Positions 8,746 to 16,570 of a stretch of DNA of 64,000 bases are shown here, one piece after another (position 1 is the first letter of the stretch; each line of letters opens with the position of its first letter). A model generated the notes under the pieces. The model ran no database searches. It saw only the letters and a program-made list of their open reading frames with translations, and was not told where the DNA came from. The stretch is taken from positions 3,410,001 through 3,474,000 of the forward strand of contig NZ_JAVDQF010000001.1 in assembly GCF_031454135.1 (NCBI RefSeq), given 5' to 3'. The position numbers were made by a program, and so were the translations under genes. This stretch comes from Arthrobacter russicus. Its GTDB lineage: Bacteria > Actinomycetota > Actinomycetes > Actinomycetales > Micrococcaceae.

Positions 8746-9159
8746 GCGCTATCCGTACGCGCGCAAAGGCGAGCGAAGGTGCCGTCCGGCCAGTCGTATC
8801 AGAGAGGTGCGAACGGCAAGCCCGAGCTGGTTCCAGCGCTCGAAATGATCGCTGGCTTTTCTATGGAGCTAGCGCGGCGAGCGTGGGTGCTTGACGCCGC
8901 GCGTACCAAACGTCCACCGAGAATCGCAAGCGGCACGTCGGGAAGTTCATCCACCAGGTTCCTTCGGAATCGGACGGTCGCGACTATTCGCGATAGCAGG
9001 CGCTGAGCGAAATCCGGTCGTCTGCCACGTCGTTGCTTTCAGCTCAAGACCGGTCAGCGGAAAGCTGGCGCATGCGCTGTCGCGCGTCGTTGCATCGGAA
9101 CCCATCGCCCCAGTTTTGCAGATTTGCGGAAAATTGGCAATGGTGCGGAAAGAGCGGTT
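8746..9159. other. Intergenic region between transfer operon and signalling cassette
   Basis: About 414 bases without a convincing gene on either strand; short open frames here have atypical codon use. It contains small palindromic words (TCGCGACTATTCGCGA near 8977) and ATTTGCGGAAAATTGGCAAT near 9122. It should hold the leftward promoter and operators of the transfer operon, a natural target for the XRE regulator at 11789-12448, but I see no clear consensus promoter. Confidence 0.4.
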
Positions 9160-10287
9160 TCACCTCGGCTTAACGGCGTGGTTGCCCTCGATCCAGCGCC
9201 GAGCAACCTCCGAGAAACGCTGAGGGTCCTCATTCCACTCCATCGCATGGGGGCAGGGCGGAAACTCCACGAGTTCGACGAGATCGGATGCGGTTGCGAA
9301 CGCAGAGGAGGATGCGAACGGCGCCGTCCGGTCTCCCTTTGAGTGGATGACGAGGGTCGGGACGATCGGCGCGGGCAGCTGGTCGGGCAAGCTCAGGGAC
9401 CTGTCGAGGCGAAGTAGACGGCTGCTGAGCGGTAACGAAAGTGCTGCCATTGCCGAGATGGCGAGCACGCTGGGAACACGGTTCTGTGCCATGGCGTACC
9501 GAATGCTCCTGGCCCAGCTGATCACGGGCGAAATGAGCAGCATCCCGGCGAGCACATCGCGATGAGATCCGTTCTCGGCGGCATAAAGTGCGATCGTTGC
9601 TCCCAACGACCAGCCAATGAAGAAGATTTTCGTTGCCCCCCGCGATCGCGCAAGGCCGACGGCGTCGTCCACCGCCTGCCATTCTGTTTGACCAAGGGCG
9701 GAAGGACGCGGGGCCTCGCCGGGGGCTTCGCGATCACCTGGATAGGAAACCACGAGAGAAGTCCATCCAGAGCCAGATATCGCCCGAACGCTACGGAACG
9801 CTGAGTCTCTTCCCGCGAGCATGCCGTGAATGTGGATGACCCAAGTCGTAGCCGCTGGGCCCGACCCCGGAAAGAGCCAAGCAGGCTGTGTGCCCGTCGC
9901 TGTCTGTACATCGACGGCGAGGGGCGAAACTCCGGTTACTTCGTCGGGTTGGAAGACGTTGCCGCACGCTCGAGCGTCGGTCTTCGGGTGAAGGTCTGCC
10001 GGGATGGCCATATGGCGAACGACCCCCTCGCCCCCAGCGGGGAGGCGTGTTCCCGGGCTCATCACTGCGAGCCTGGCCTCGTCGTCGTAGAGCAGACCGA
10101 TGATTCCCTCGAAACGAGTGAGCGGGGTCGCGGACAAGACGACTTCGGATGCTCCCACCGTGTTAAGGATGCGTGTAGGCCGTGCTCGGCGCGGATAGAC
10201 AATCTCCCGGGCTAGAAGCAGAGTCGTGGCCAGGTAGGCCAAAAGCGTGAAAAGGATGGCTAACGCGACAACAAGTGTGAGCGTCAA
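9160..10287 (-). CDS. Membrane-anchored alpha/beta hydrolase
   Basis: A 375-residue protein with an N-terminal membrane helix (residues about 2-26), a roughly 110-residue linker domain, and an alpha/beta hydrolase fold. Visible are the oxyanion-side HIHGMLAG, the nucleophile elbow GWSLGA, a late Asp in HSKGDRTAPF and a catalytic His in CPHAMEWN, so the triad looks complete. The substrate is unknown. The gene overlaps the membrane-protein gene by four bases and is the last of a four-gene cassette. It may make, modify or degrade a signal sensed by its partners. Serine peptidases of this fold are the main alternative. Confidence 0.8.
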   Translation of the reverse strand: MTLTLVVALAILFTLLAYLATTLLLAREIVYPRRARPTRILNTVGASEVVLSATPLTRFEGIIGLLYDDEARLAVMSPGTRLPAGGEGVVRHMAIPADLHPKTDARACGNVFQPDEVTGVSPLAVDVQTATGTQPAWLFPGSGPAATTWVIHIHGMLAGRDSAFRSVRAISGSGWTSLVVSYPGDREAPGEAPRPSALGQTEWQAVDDAVGLARSRGATKIFFIGWSLGATIALYAAENGSHRDVLAGMLLISPVISWARSIRYAMAQNRVPSVLAISAMAALSLPLSSRLLRLDRSLSLPDQLPAPIVPTLVIHSKGDRTAPFASSSAFATASDLVELVEFPPCPHAMEWNEDPQRFSEVARRWIEGNHAVKPR

Positions 10288-11201
10288 CGCGAAGCCTCTT
10301 GGAGTCGGCCAGATAGTAGTCGCTCCACAACAGCGAAGATGAGGTTGTCGGCCTTGGATAGGGTTTGGGTCCCCATCTTGAGTCGATCTCGGATGTTCAC
10401 CGCGGAGTCAACGGCAAGCTGGCGAGATGACCAGCCGCTGGCCTGGGCGCGCACGAGGACGCGCGCACAATACTCGGCGCAGTGTGCGCGTCCGTCTACT
10501 TGAAGAGTCCATCGGGCGAGGGATTTCCAGAACATTCGGAGACCAAGCACCCAGACGAAACCCAGCACGGCTATGAAGATCCCGCCGAAGAATGGCCCTT
10601 CGGCTGCGTAGTAGAAGGACTCTCTGAAGTCTTCGTTGGGCGGACCGAAATGAGTGATGCAGAGATAGGTCAACTCCATCGCGCTGCCGATCAGCATCAA
10701 GGAGAGACCGAGGATGTACAGCCACGTCATCACCGATAGCTCCCGGATCAAGAGGGCAATGACGCGCGCAGCGAGCACCCCCATGATCGAGATGTAGACG
10801 CTTGCAAACAACCAGGTCGGGAACTCGTCCAGCCGGTCGAGGACGAAGTCCGGTGAAGTAGGTCCGGGTTGCGGTATCAACAGAAACGGGATGATGAAAG
10901 CGGCCAATACCAAGCACAGGCCCCACACCGGCAACCTCCGTTCCGGACGCCGACGCTCGGCTGCGACTGCGTTGTGGAAGAACCACATCGCAGCCACAGC
11001 GGAGGTATCACGTAAGAGGGTCAAAAGATTGCGGTCGCCGAGAAACCTATCCATGACCGTCGGACTTATCGCAAAGATGCCATAGGTGGCTATGGAGACC
11101 GCGGCGAACGTCGTAGCCCACCAGGCTGGCTTCCGCCAAGAATTGCGGGCACGCAAGACGACCACCACGATCAGGGCGATGAGGCAGAGGAACTGGATCA
11201 C
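10284..11201 (-). CDS. MAB_1171c-family (DUF6545-type) membrane protein
   Basis: A 305-residue protein with seven hydrophobic helices in the first 220 residues, then a cytoplasmic helical tail (about 225-305) that looks like the DUF6545 region (VNIRDRLKMGTQTLSKADNL). The family is annotated as a putative transporter, without proof. It typically sits next to XRE regulators and ImmA/IrrE-like peptidases in actinobacteria, as here. Both ends overlap neighbours by four bases, showing tight translational coupling. A seven-helix sensor passing a signal to the ImmA-like partner is my inference. Confidence 0.8.
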   Translation of the reverse strand: MIQFLCLIALIVVVVLRARNSWRKPAWWATTFAAVSIATYGIFAISPTVMDRFLGDRNLLTLLRDTSAVAAMWFFHNAVAAERRRPERRLPVWGLCLVLAAFIIPFLLIPQPGPTSPDFVLDRLDEFPTWLFASVYISIMGVLAARVIALLIRELSVMTWLYILGLSLMLIGSAMELTYLCITHFGPPNEDFRESFYYAAEGPFFGGIFIAVLGFVWVLGLRMFWKSLARWTLQVDGRAHCAEYCARVLVRAQASGWSSRQLAVDSAVNIRDRLKMGTQTLSKADNLIFAVVERLLSGRLQEASR

Positions 11202-11728
11202 GCGAAGTGGTCCTCCTCCGGAGAGTCTGCAAAGACACGAAGCCGCCGCATAAGCGATCTCGCCATTTGCTCGACGAGCTTTTCCTCGCGCACTGTCTCG
11301 GCGTCGACTGATTCACTGCTGTTGCGCGGGCAAATGCGCAGAAACAGGCGAGACTGCTGGGCCGGCTGCCGTGGCCTGGACAATTGTGGCGAGAACCAAA
11401 CGTCGGGCGCGCTGCGGATGATGAGGTGGCAGAGCTCATGAACCCGGCTAAGCAGGCTGTAATACTTGCTGTCTTCGGCTGGCACCATCACGCCGGTGAA
11501 TGTGGCGGCATCAAAGACGATTCCGGTCGCGGCATGCAGAGCGGCGCCGTGGATCTCTTTGAACCGCAGCGGACGGCCGTACAAGGCCTCGACAGCACGG
11601 CTGAGGTCATCAAAGTCTGGCCGCGGGGGCAATGCCAGACGCAGGATGAACTCATCGACCGGGCGCGGAGCTACTGCTCGCCCCGCACCTGCGCGGGGCG
11701 AGCGGCCAGACCGAGAAGCCTTTGCCAT
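11198..11728 (-). CDS. ImmA/IrrE-like zinc metallopeptidase
   Basis: A 176-residue protein. A small N-terminal region is followed by the zinc motif HELCHLI (HExxH) at about residue 91, after a segment YYSLLSRV typical of ImmA/IrrE peptidases. A later helix EEKLVEQMARSLMRRL supplies acidic residues near the usual third-ligand place. ImmA-type enzymes cleave XRE-family repressors to release ICE or stress genes. It is 60 bases downstream of the XRE gene and overlaps the membrane-protein gene by four bases. A function in de-repression is expected from the family; the target here is inferred. Confidence 0.8.
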   Translation of the reverse strand: MAKASRSGRSPRAGAGRAVAPRPVDEFILRLALPPRPDFDDLSRAVEALYGRPLRFKEIHGAALHAATGIVFDAATFTGVMVPAEDSKYYSLLSRVHELCHLIIRSAPDVWFSPQLSRPRQPAQQSRLFLRICPRNSSESVDAETVREEKLVEQMARSLMRRLRVFADSPEEDHFA

Positions 11729-11788
11729 CCAACTTCGACCGCTTAATGACAGTAGAGCCGCGCCACCGGAGCGTCTCCACCGCTACCG

Positions 11789-12448
11789 CTAGGGGCCTTC
11801 CTCCTCGTCGATGAACTCGCGGATCGCATTTTCCACAGCATGAATCTCCTCGGGCTCGAGCTCATCCAAGGAGCGGGCGGCAAGGCGCACGACCCCCACC
11901 TCACGCATGGTTCGTGCGAACTTCAGCTGTACCTCGACGCGCGAGGATGCCGCATCGTCCGTCCCAGCCAAGTAGTCGCTCGGGACTTCGAGGAAACTGC
12001 TGAGGGCGGATACGGTTTCGGCCGAACCAATACCCTCGAGGAACGCGTACCAATCTCTCTGCGACAAGAGATGCCCTTCCTCAGAGAGAGCAGCTCGCGC
12101 CTTGAGGAAAGCGGCGTCTAGGTCGTCGTAAAGCCCAGCCGCTTCCACCGCAAGTCGGGCTCTATCTGCGCGAGCGATCTCCGCAGCCCGCGAACCTCGC
12201 ACCGATTCCCCAGCACGCCGCGTCGCTCGCGAGATCAGATCCAGAGGATCGTCGTCGATCGCCTGGCACAGCATGACCAGTTCCACTACAGAGACCGGAC
12301 GACGACCGCGAAGCACTCGATAAATGGAATCGTCGCTGATTGAGGCGCGTTGCGCCCAGGTCTTGACGTTGATCTGCGCGATCGCTTGCGCGGCACGCAG
12401 TTCAGCCGCCAGGGCTTCCTGGAGAGGAAGGACGGCAGCCTCGTTCAT
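11789..12448 (-). CDS. XRE-family regulator with two HTH regions (EspR-like layout)
   Basis: A 219-residue regulator. An N-terminal HTH (residues about 20-55: TWAQRASISDDSIYRVLRG, then a Cro/CI-like LVMLCQAI block) is followed by a roughly 70-residue helical spacer and a second HTH-like block (SAETVSALSSFLEVPSDYLAG). This repeats the layout of EspR-like dimeric regulators. It heads the cassette with the ImmA-like peptidase and is probably its target. I set the start at ATG 12448, whose codon overlaps the stop of an 11-residue leader frame; GTG 12460 is an alternative. Confidence 0.8.
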   Translation of the reverse strand: MNEAAVLPLQEALAAELRAAQAIAQINVKTWAQRASISDDSIYRVLRGRRPVSVVELVMLCQAIDDDPLDLISRATRRAGESVRGSRAAEIARADRARLAVEAAGLYDDLDAAFLKARAALSEEGHLLSQRDWYAFLEGIGSAETVSALSSFLEVPSDYLAGTDDAASSRVEVQLKFARTMREVGVVRLAARSLDELEPEEIHAVENAIREFIDEEEGP

Positions 12449-12480
12449 TGGAGGACCCACTCAGCACGCAACTTGTTCAT
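12445..12480 (-). CDS. Candidate 11-residue leader peptide of the XRE gene
   Basis: The frame MNKLRAEWVLQ begins at ATG 12480, seven bases after a GGAG, and its TGA overlaps the ATG of the XRE gene as ATGA. It starts nine bases downstream of the expected transcription start of the promoter at 12496-12523. The overlap suggests that translating the leader feeds ribosomes onto the XRE start, which itself has no good ribosome binding site. It may be chance, because 11 codons carry little statistical weight. Confidence 0.35.
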   Translation of the reverse strand: MNKLRAEWVLQ

Positions 12481-12495
12481 CAGCATTCTCCGGCA

Positions 12496-12523
12496 AATAT
12501 ACGGCATTCCCGCGGATCTGCAA
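12496..12523 (-). promoter_or_regulatory. Promoter of the XRE/ImmA/MAB_1171c/hydrolase cassette
   Basis: On the minus strand TTGCAG (12518-12523) and TATATT (12496-12501) are separated by 16 bases, a good sigma-70 type match in otherwise GC-rich DNA. It lies 48 bases before the chosen XRE start. The flanking TGCCGTATATTTGCCGG contains two GCCG words around the -10 box that could belong to an autoregulatory operator. Confidence 0.55.
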
Positions 12524-12672
12524 CAGAGCCGTTATTCTGCGGCCACTTCTCCACCCTGTAGATGCACACCCGGGCCCAGGAATTCAGCAGTCGGAACATA
12601 GGTCTGCACAGCGACAAACACGGCTACGGCCCCTTCTGCCGCCGTTGGCTTGTGCCTGGCCATTCCGGCAAC

Positions 12673-13191
12673 TCAACTGGGAGAGAACGGCTCGGGGTAC
12701 GTCGAAACCTGTTTCATCGGCGGCATGTAGCTGCTGGCGCGGAAATCGGGTTCGCCTCCAGCGGACATGATGATCCGAGCGTTTTCCGGTGTGATGATTT
12801 CAACTTCGATCGTGTTCCAAGGCATCGTCGTTGGTCCCGTCACACATCCGGGTCTGATGGCAGAGCACGCTTTGGCGATGACGTCGATTTCCGAACCCCC
12901 ACAGGCGTAGGTGACCGAAACCAATGACGGTTCATCAGATCGACCGAGTGGAATCAGAACGACATCTTGGAACGCCTGGCGTCGCATGTGCGTCAAGCGG
13001 CCGGGGAGGCTGAATTGTTCGAAGAATCCGAGTCCTCGCGTCCAAAAATCGATGGATTCCGACAGGTCAGTGGTCGGGATCGTAACGTACGTCGGCATGC
13101 CGAAGATCCCGCGATAGATCTCCGACGCCTTTGTTGCAGGATCAGGCGCCGGAACCGGGCTGATCTGGAGGGCGTCGTCCTCATCACTCAT
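12673..13191 (-). CDS. VOC-family (glyoxalase/bleomycin-resistance fold) protein
   Basis: A 172-residue protein with a VOC fold: TYVTIPTTDLSESIDFWTRGLGF (residues about 34-56), a middle strand pair ending VLIPLGRSDEPSLVSVTYACGG, and a C-terminal EVEIITPENARIIMSAGG. These proteins are metal-dependent dioxygenases, glyoxalases or drug-binding resistance proteins; the substrate cannot be told from the sequence. The gene is separate from the XRE cassette (about 190 bases away) and from the dehydrogenase operon, and may mark the border between ICE backbone and cargo. Confidence 0.75.
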   Translation of the reverse strand: MSDEDDALQISPVPAPDPATKASEIYRGIFGMPTYVTIPTTDLSESIDFWTRGLGFFEQFSLPGRLTHMRRQAFQDVVLIPLGRSDEPSLVSVTYACGGSEIDVIAKACSAIRPGCVTGPTTMPWNTIEVEIITPENARIIMSAGGEPDFRASSYMPPMKQVSTYPEPFSPS

Positions 13192-13399
13192 GGTTCATGT
13201 TCTCCAAACAACTACGCTCTGACTTCCGGCTCGGCGATCTCGAGCTCCTTGATCGCCGGCCTCATCCCGCTTCCCGACTCCGAAGGCCTTGCCGCCCTCA
13301 CCGACCCCCCCACCGGCCGATCGGACCCGACGGGCAGCGATGGGCATCGCCGATCGGCCGATCGGGGCTGCGCCGGCAGGGGGCCGGGGATGCCGCTGG

Positions 13400-14455
13400 C
13401 TAGGGCTGGACGAGGATTTTCACTTGCGTGTCGTTGTGGTTGATGAGGGCATCGAATCCTTTGTCGAGGAGGTCGTCGAGGCCGATGCGGGCGGTGATGA
13501 ATGGCTCGAGCTTCACCTTCCCTTGGCGGACCAGTTCGATGGTCGCGGGGTGGTCGTTCGCGTATGCGATCGTGCCGCGCAGGTCGATCTCTTTCAGCAC
13601 GAGCTTCTGCATGTCCACGGTCGCGGGGTGGCCCCAGATCGAGACGTTCACGATCACGCCGGCGGGGCGAACGGCGTCGAGGAGGGTGTCGAGGACCGCG
13701 TTGACGCTAGAGCACTCGAAGCCGACGTCTGCACCCAGGCCGCCGGTCAGTGCACGGACCACTTCGGCGACATCTGTTTGGCTGGGGTCGAGGACATGAT
13801 CGGCTACTCCCGTGCTGGTGGCCATGTCTTTGCGGGCCTGGCTGAGTTCGGACACGATGACCGTGAGGCCCTGGGCCTTGAGTACCGCGGCGAGAAGCAG
13901 CCCGATCGGTCCAGCACCGCCGATCAGGGCGACATCCCCGCTCTTTGCCCCGCTGCGCACGAAGGCATGGTGGCCGACGGCGAGGGGTTCGATGAGGGCG
14001 GCGGCGTCGAGGGGGATGTCTCCGATGGGGTGCACCCAGCGCCGTTCGACGACGATCTTCTCGCTGAGTCCGCCGCCGCGTCCGGCGAGGCCGATGAAGT
14101 TCATGTTCGGTGAGAGCTGGTATTCGTGGCCTTCGCTGACGTCGACGTCCGCGCCTATGATGTAGGGCTCGACGACCACATTCTCGCCGACGGTGAGGTC
14201 GGTGACTCCCTCACCGAGTGCTGTGATCGTTCCCGAGAACTCGTGTCCCATGGTCACCGGTGCCGACTCTCCTGAGATGGGGTGCGGGTGCCCGGCGGCG
14301 GGGATGAAGATCGGGCCGTCGCGGTATTCGTGCAGGTCCGTGCCGCAGATCCCGCACCAGGCGATGTCGATGGCGACGGTGCCGGGGAGGAGCTGCGGGG
14401 CGGGGATGTCCTCGATGCGGATGTCGTTGCGGGCGTAGTAGCGGGCGGCTTTCAT
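13400..14455 (-). CDS. Zinc-dependent 2,3-butanediol dehydrogenase-type alcohol dehydrogenase
   Basis: A 351-residue medium-chain dehydrogenase. It has the catalytic zinc region CGICGTDLHEY (Cys37 and neighbours), HEFSG with His71/Glu72, the nucleotide-binding GGAGPIGLLLAAVLKAQG, and a C-terminal substrate-domain sequence close to (R,R)-butanediol dehydrogenases. It would interconvert acetoin and 2,3-butanediol or a related secondary alcohol with NAD(H). The structural zinc cysteines usual in plant-type enzymes are absent, as in several butanediol dehydrogenases. The start at ATG 14455 follows AAGGAG by seven bases; the upstream extension to 14578 is unlikely. It is last in the cargo operon and may regenerate NAD+. 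Confidence 0.85.
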   Translation of the reverse strand: MKAARYYARNDIRIEDIPAPQLLPGTVAIDIAWCGICGTDLHEYRDGPIFIPAAGHPHPISGESAPVTMGHEFSGTITALGEGVTDLTVGENVVVEPYIIGADVDVSEGHEYQLSPNMNFIGLAGRGGGLSEKIVVERRWVHPIGDIPLDAAALIEPLAVGHHAFVRSGAKSGDVALIGGAGPIGLLLAAVLKAQGLTVIVSELSQARKDMATSTGVADHVLDPSQTDVAEVVRALTGGLGADVGFECSSVNAVLDTLLDAVRPAGVIVNVSIWGHPATVDMQKLVLKEIDLRGTIAYANDHPATIELVRQGKVKLEPFITARIGLDDLLDKGFDALINHNDTQVKILVQP

Positions 14456-14574
14456 GTCATTTCTCCTTATTTGTGTGGGCCAGCTGAGTGCTTGGCCCTG
14501 CATTGCGGTGATATCCCGGCGTTTGTGCCGGGCGGTTCTGGTCTGAGCCGGGGCGGGCGGCACCGAGGATGCGG

Positions 14575-15480
14575 TCACTCACGCGTGGAATGCAGTGCGG
14601 TGATGGTCATGACCCGTCGCGGGCGTTGATTGGCGACGACCTCGAGGATCAGGGCCGCGAGGACGGCGGCGACGCCGGTCCAGCCCAGGGCCGTCTGGTG
14701 CTCGCCGAGAACGAAGACCGAGAGGGCGATTCCGAATACCGGGACCAGTAGTATCCAGGCGGTGAGCTGGTCCAGGCGTGCGCGTTTGCTTTCGGTGATC
14801 CAGGCGACGTTGGAGAAGGCTGTGCCGATGACGGCCATGTAGAGGAGTGCCAGCACAAGTCCGGCGTTCCAGTGGATGATCGGCGGTCCCTCGACGAGGA
14901 ACGCTGCGACCGCGAGGACGACGCCGCCGATGAGGAACTGCCAGGCGGCTAAGGTCAGCGGCGGCACATCGATGATCCTGGCCAGCAAGGTTCCGCCGGT
15001 CGCGGCGGCGGCCGCGACGAGCGACAGCACCGCTCCGGTACCGAACCCGGAGGGCAGTGCCACAAGAACGAGTCCGACGACGCCGAGCAGCAACGCGCCG
15101 ACCGTGAGCGCCTTGGGCTTCTCGCCGAACAGCCACCATGCGGGCAGGAGGATGAGGACGGGTTGGGCGTTGGCGAGGACGGTGGCCCCTCCGGTGGACA
15201 TGCCGGTGAGGCCTCCGAACATTGCCCAGTACGCCAGGGCGACGTTCACGAGGCCCATTGCGATGACCAGCAGCCAGGTCCGGCGTCCGCGGGGACGCGG
15301 GGAGCGCCGCACGCGGGCAACGATCAGCAGCACGACGGCGGCCACGAGCACGCGCAGCGCGGCGGTCCACAGCGGCGGCGCATCGCGCAGGGCGATGCTG
15401 ATGGCGAGGTAGCACGACCCCCAGGCGAAGGTGATCGCGATCATCCGCCAAGGCCGAGGCGCGGGCCTGGTGTTGTCCAT
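14575..15480 (-). CDS. EamA/DMT-family transporter
   Basis: A 301-residue protein with ten hydrophobic helices in two similar halves, the drug/metabolite transporter layout. The first half contains AWGSCYLAISIALRDAPPLWTAALRVLVAA and the second SLVAAAAATGGTLLARI with a C-terminal FVLGEHQTALGWTGVAAVLAALILE block, both typical of EamA proteins. The substrate is unknown; it may export a metabolite of the neighbouring enzymes or a toxic compound. Its start codon shares a base with the stop of the GAPDH gene, so the two are translationally coupled. Confidence 0.85.
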   Translation of the reverse strand: MDNTRPAPRPWRMIAITFAWGSCYLAISIALRDAPPLWTAALRVLVAAVVLLIVARVRRSPRPRGRRTWLLVIAMGLVNVALAYWAMFGGLTGMSTGGATVLANAQPVLILLPAWWLFGEKPKALTVGALLLGVVGLVLVALPSGFGTGAVLSLVAAAAATGGTLLARIIDVPPLTLAAWQFLIGGVVLAVAAFLVEGPPIIHWNAGLVLALLYMAVIGTAFSNVAWITESKRARLDQLTAWILLVPVFGIALSVFVLGEHQTALGWTGVAAVLAALILEVVANQRPRRVMTITALHSTRE

Positions 15481-16526
15481 CAGGGGCGGGGAAGCGGGGA
15501 CAGGAAGTCGTCGCGCATTCCCAGGGTGTCGTCGGTGATCTTCATCGAGGTGGCGGCGTCGGGTGCGGTCCGGGTGAGGGCGCGGATCGCGTCAATGGTT
15601 TCCGGGACGACGATGGCCTCGTTGTAGACCTGGTAGGTGAGGAACGCTTCGTCGCCTTGCACGGTGACGAGGTCCTCCCACACGGCCACTTCCCACATGT
15701 CTCCCCGGGGGCGACCGAGATCGCGCATCAGCTCGATCGTCGAGTTGAGGGCGACGAGCCCGTCGGACATCCGGATGAAGGCGATCCGCGGTGCGGCGCG
15801 AAGCGCGTCGAGGACTTCCTCTCGTGTCGCTTCGCGGGTCAGTTGCAGGGTCCAGTAGTGGTTGTGGGTCTGGGTGTGGGCGCCTTTCGCGGCGATGGTG
15901 ACCAGGTCCAGGTCGGGGATCACGGTTTGGGCGTCGGGGCCCTGGTGGGAGGGGATCTTGGCCTCGGGGACCATGGTGTTCATGATTCCGCCGAGGTGCG
16001 ATTCCCACGGGTCGGTGGCGCGTCGGATGAGCACGCCGCGAGCCCGCAGGAGGAGCCCCGCGTCGCGGAGCGCGCCGAGGACCCGGACGATGCTGGTGGT
16101 GTTGCAGGACACCACCCGGGTGGTGTCCCGTCCGAGGGCGCTGGCGTAGTTGGCCTGGGCGACGAAGGAGTGCCCGGTGGTGCTGTGCGATTCACCGCCT
16201 TGGAAGATGGCTTTCACACCGGCTGCGGTGTAGCGGGGCAGGTTGCCGGCGGCGACATGTTTGGGGGTGCTGTCGACGATGATGTCAGCTTGCGCCAGCA
16301 GGTCGTCCAGGGTTCCCAGGGGGTGCAGTCCTTCGGCGTTCATGGCGGTCAGGGCGTCCTGGGTGGAGGCGAAGACGGGAATCCGGCCGGCGACGGACTT
16401 GATGCGCCAGTCGGTGGCGATGTCAGCGATGCCGACCAGTTCCATGTCCGGCTGCAGCAGCACGGCGTCGGCGACGCGCTTGCCGATGACTCCGTAGCCG
16501 TTGACGGCAACTCGTGTCTTGCTCAT
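15480..16526 (-). CDS. Archaeal-type (type II) glyceraldehyde-3-phosphate dehydrogenase
   Basis: A 348-residue protein with the N-terminal NAD(P)-binding sequence VAVNGYGVIGKRVADAV and the catalytic block VVSCNTTSIVR (Cys141), as in archaeal GAPDH, not the SCTTNCLAP block of the bacterial type. Other family blocks are IIVDSTPKH, FQGGESH, PEAKIPSHQGPDAQTV and HNHYWTLQL. It oxidises glyceraldehyde-3-phosphate to 1,3-bisphosphoglycerate with NAD(P)+. It sits in the phosphoketolase operon, where glyceraldehyde-3-phosphate is a product. Type II GAPDH is rare in bacteria, pointing to horizontal transfer. RBS AGAAAGG precedes the ATG. Confidence 0.9.
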   Translation of the reverse strand: MSKTRVAVNGYGVIGKRVADAVLLQPDMELVGIADIATDWRIKSVAGRIPVFASTQDALTAMNAEGLHPLGTLDDLLAQADIIVDSTPKHVAAGNLPRYTAAGVKAIFQGGESHSTTGHSFVAQANYASALGRDTTRVVSCNTTSIVRVLGALRDAGLLLRARGVLIRRATDPWESHLGGIMNTMVPEAKIPSHQGPDAQTVIPDLDLVTIAAKGAHTQTHNHYWTLQLTREATREEVLDALRAAPRIAFIRMSDGLVALNSTIELMRDLGRPRGDMWEVAVWEDLVTVQGDEAFLTYQVYNEAIVVPETIDAIRALTRTAPDAATSMKITDDTLGMRDDFLSPLPRP

Positions 16527-16570
16527 GGTGGTGCCTTTCTCTCAGTGTTCTGTGGTGGTGGGGTGGGATG

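Noticed and set aside
13192-13399. Plus-strand frame reading SGSAISSSLIAGLIPLPDS
   Set aside because: A short protein-like stretch with no start site and no continuation; it could be a gene relic at the cargo edge but cannot be supported.
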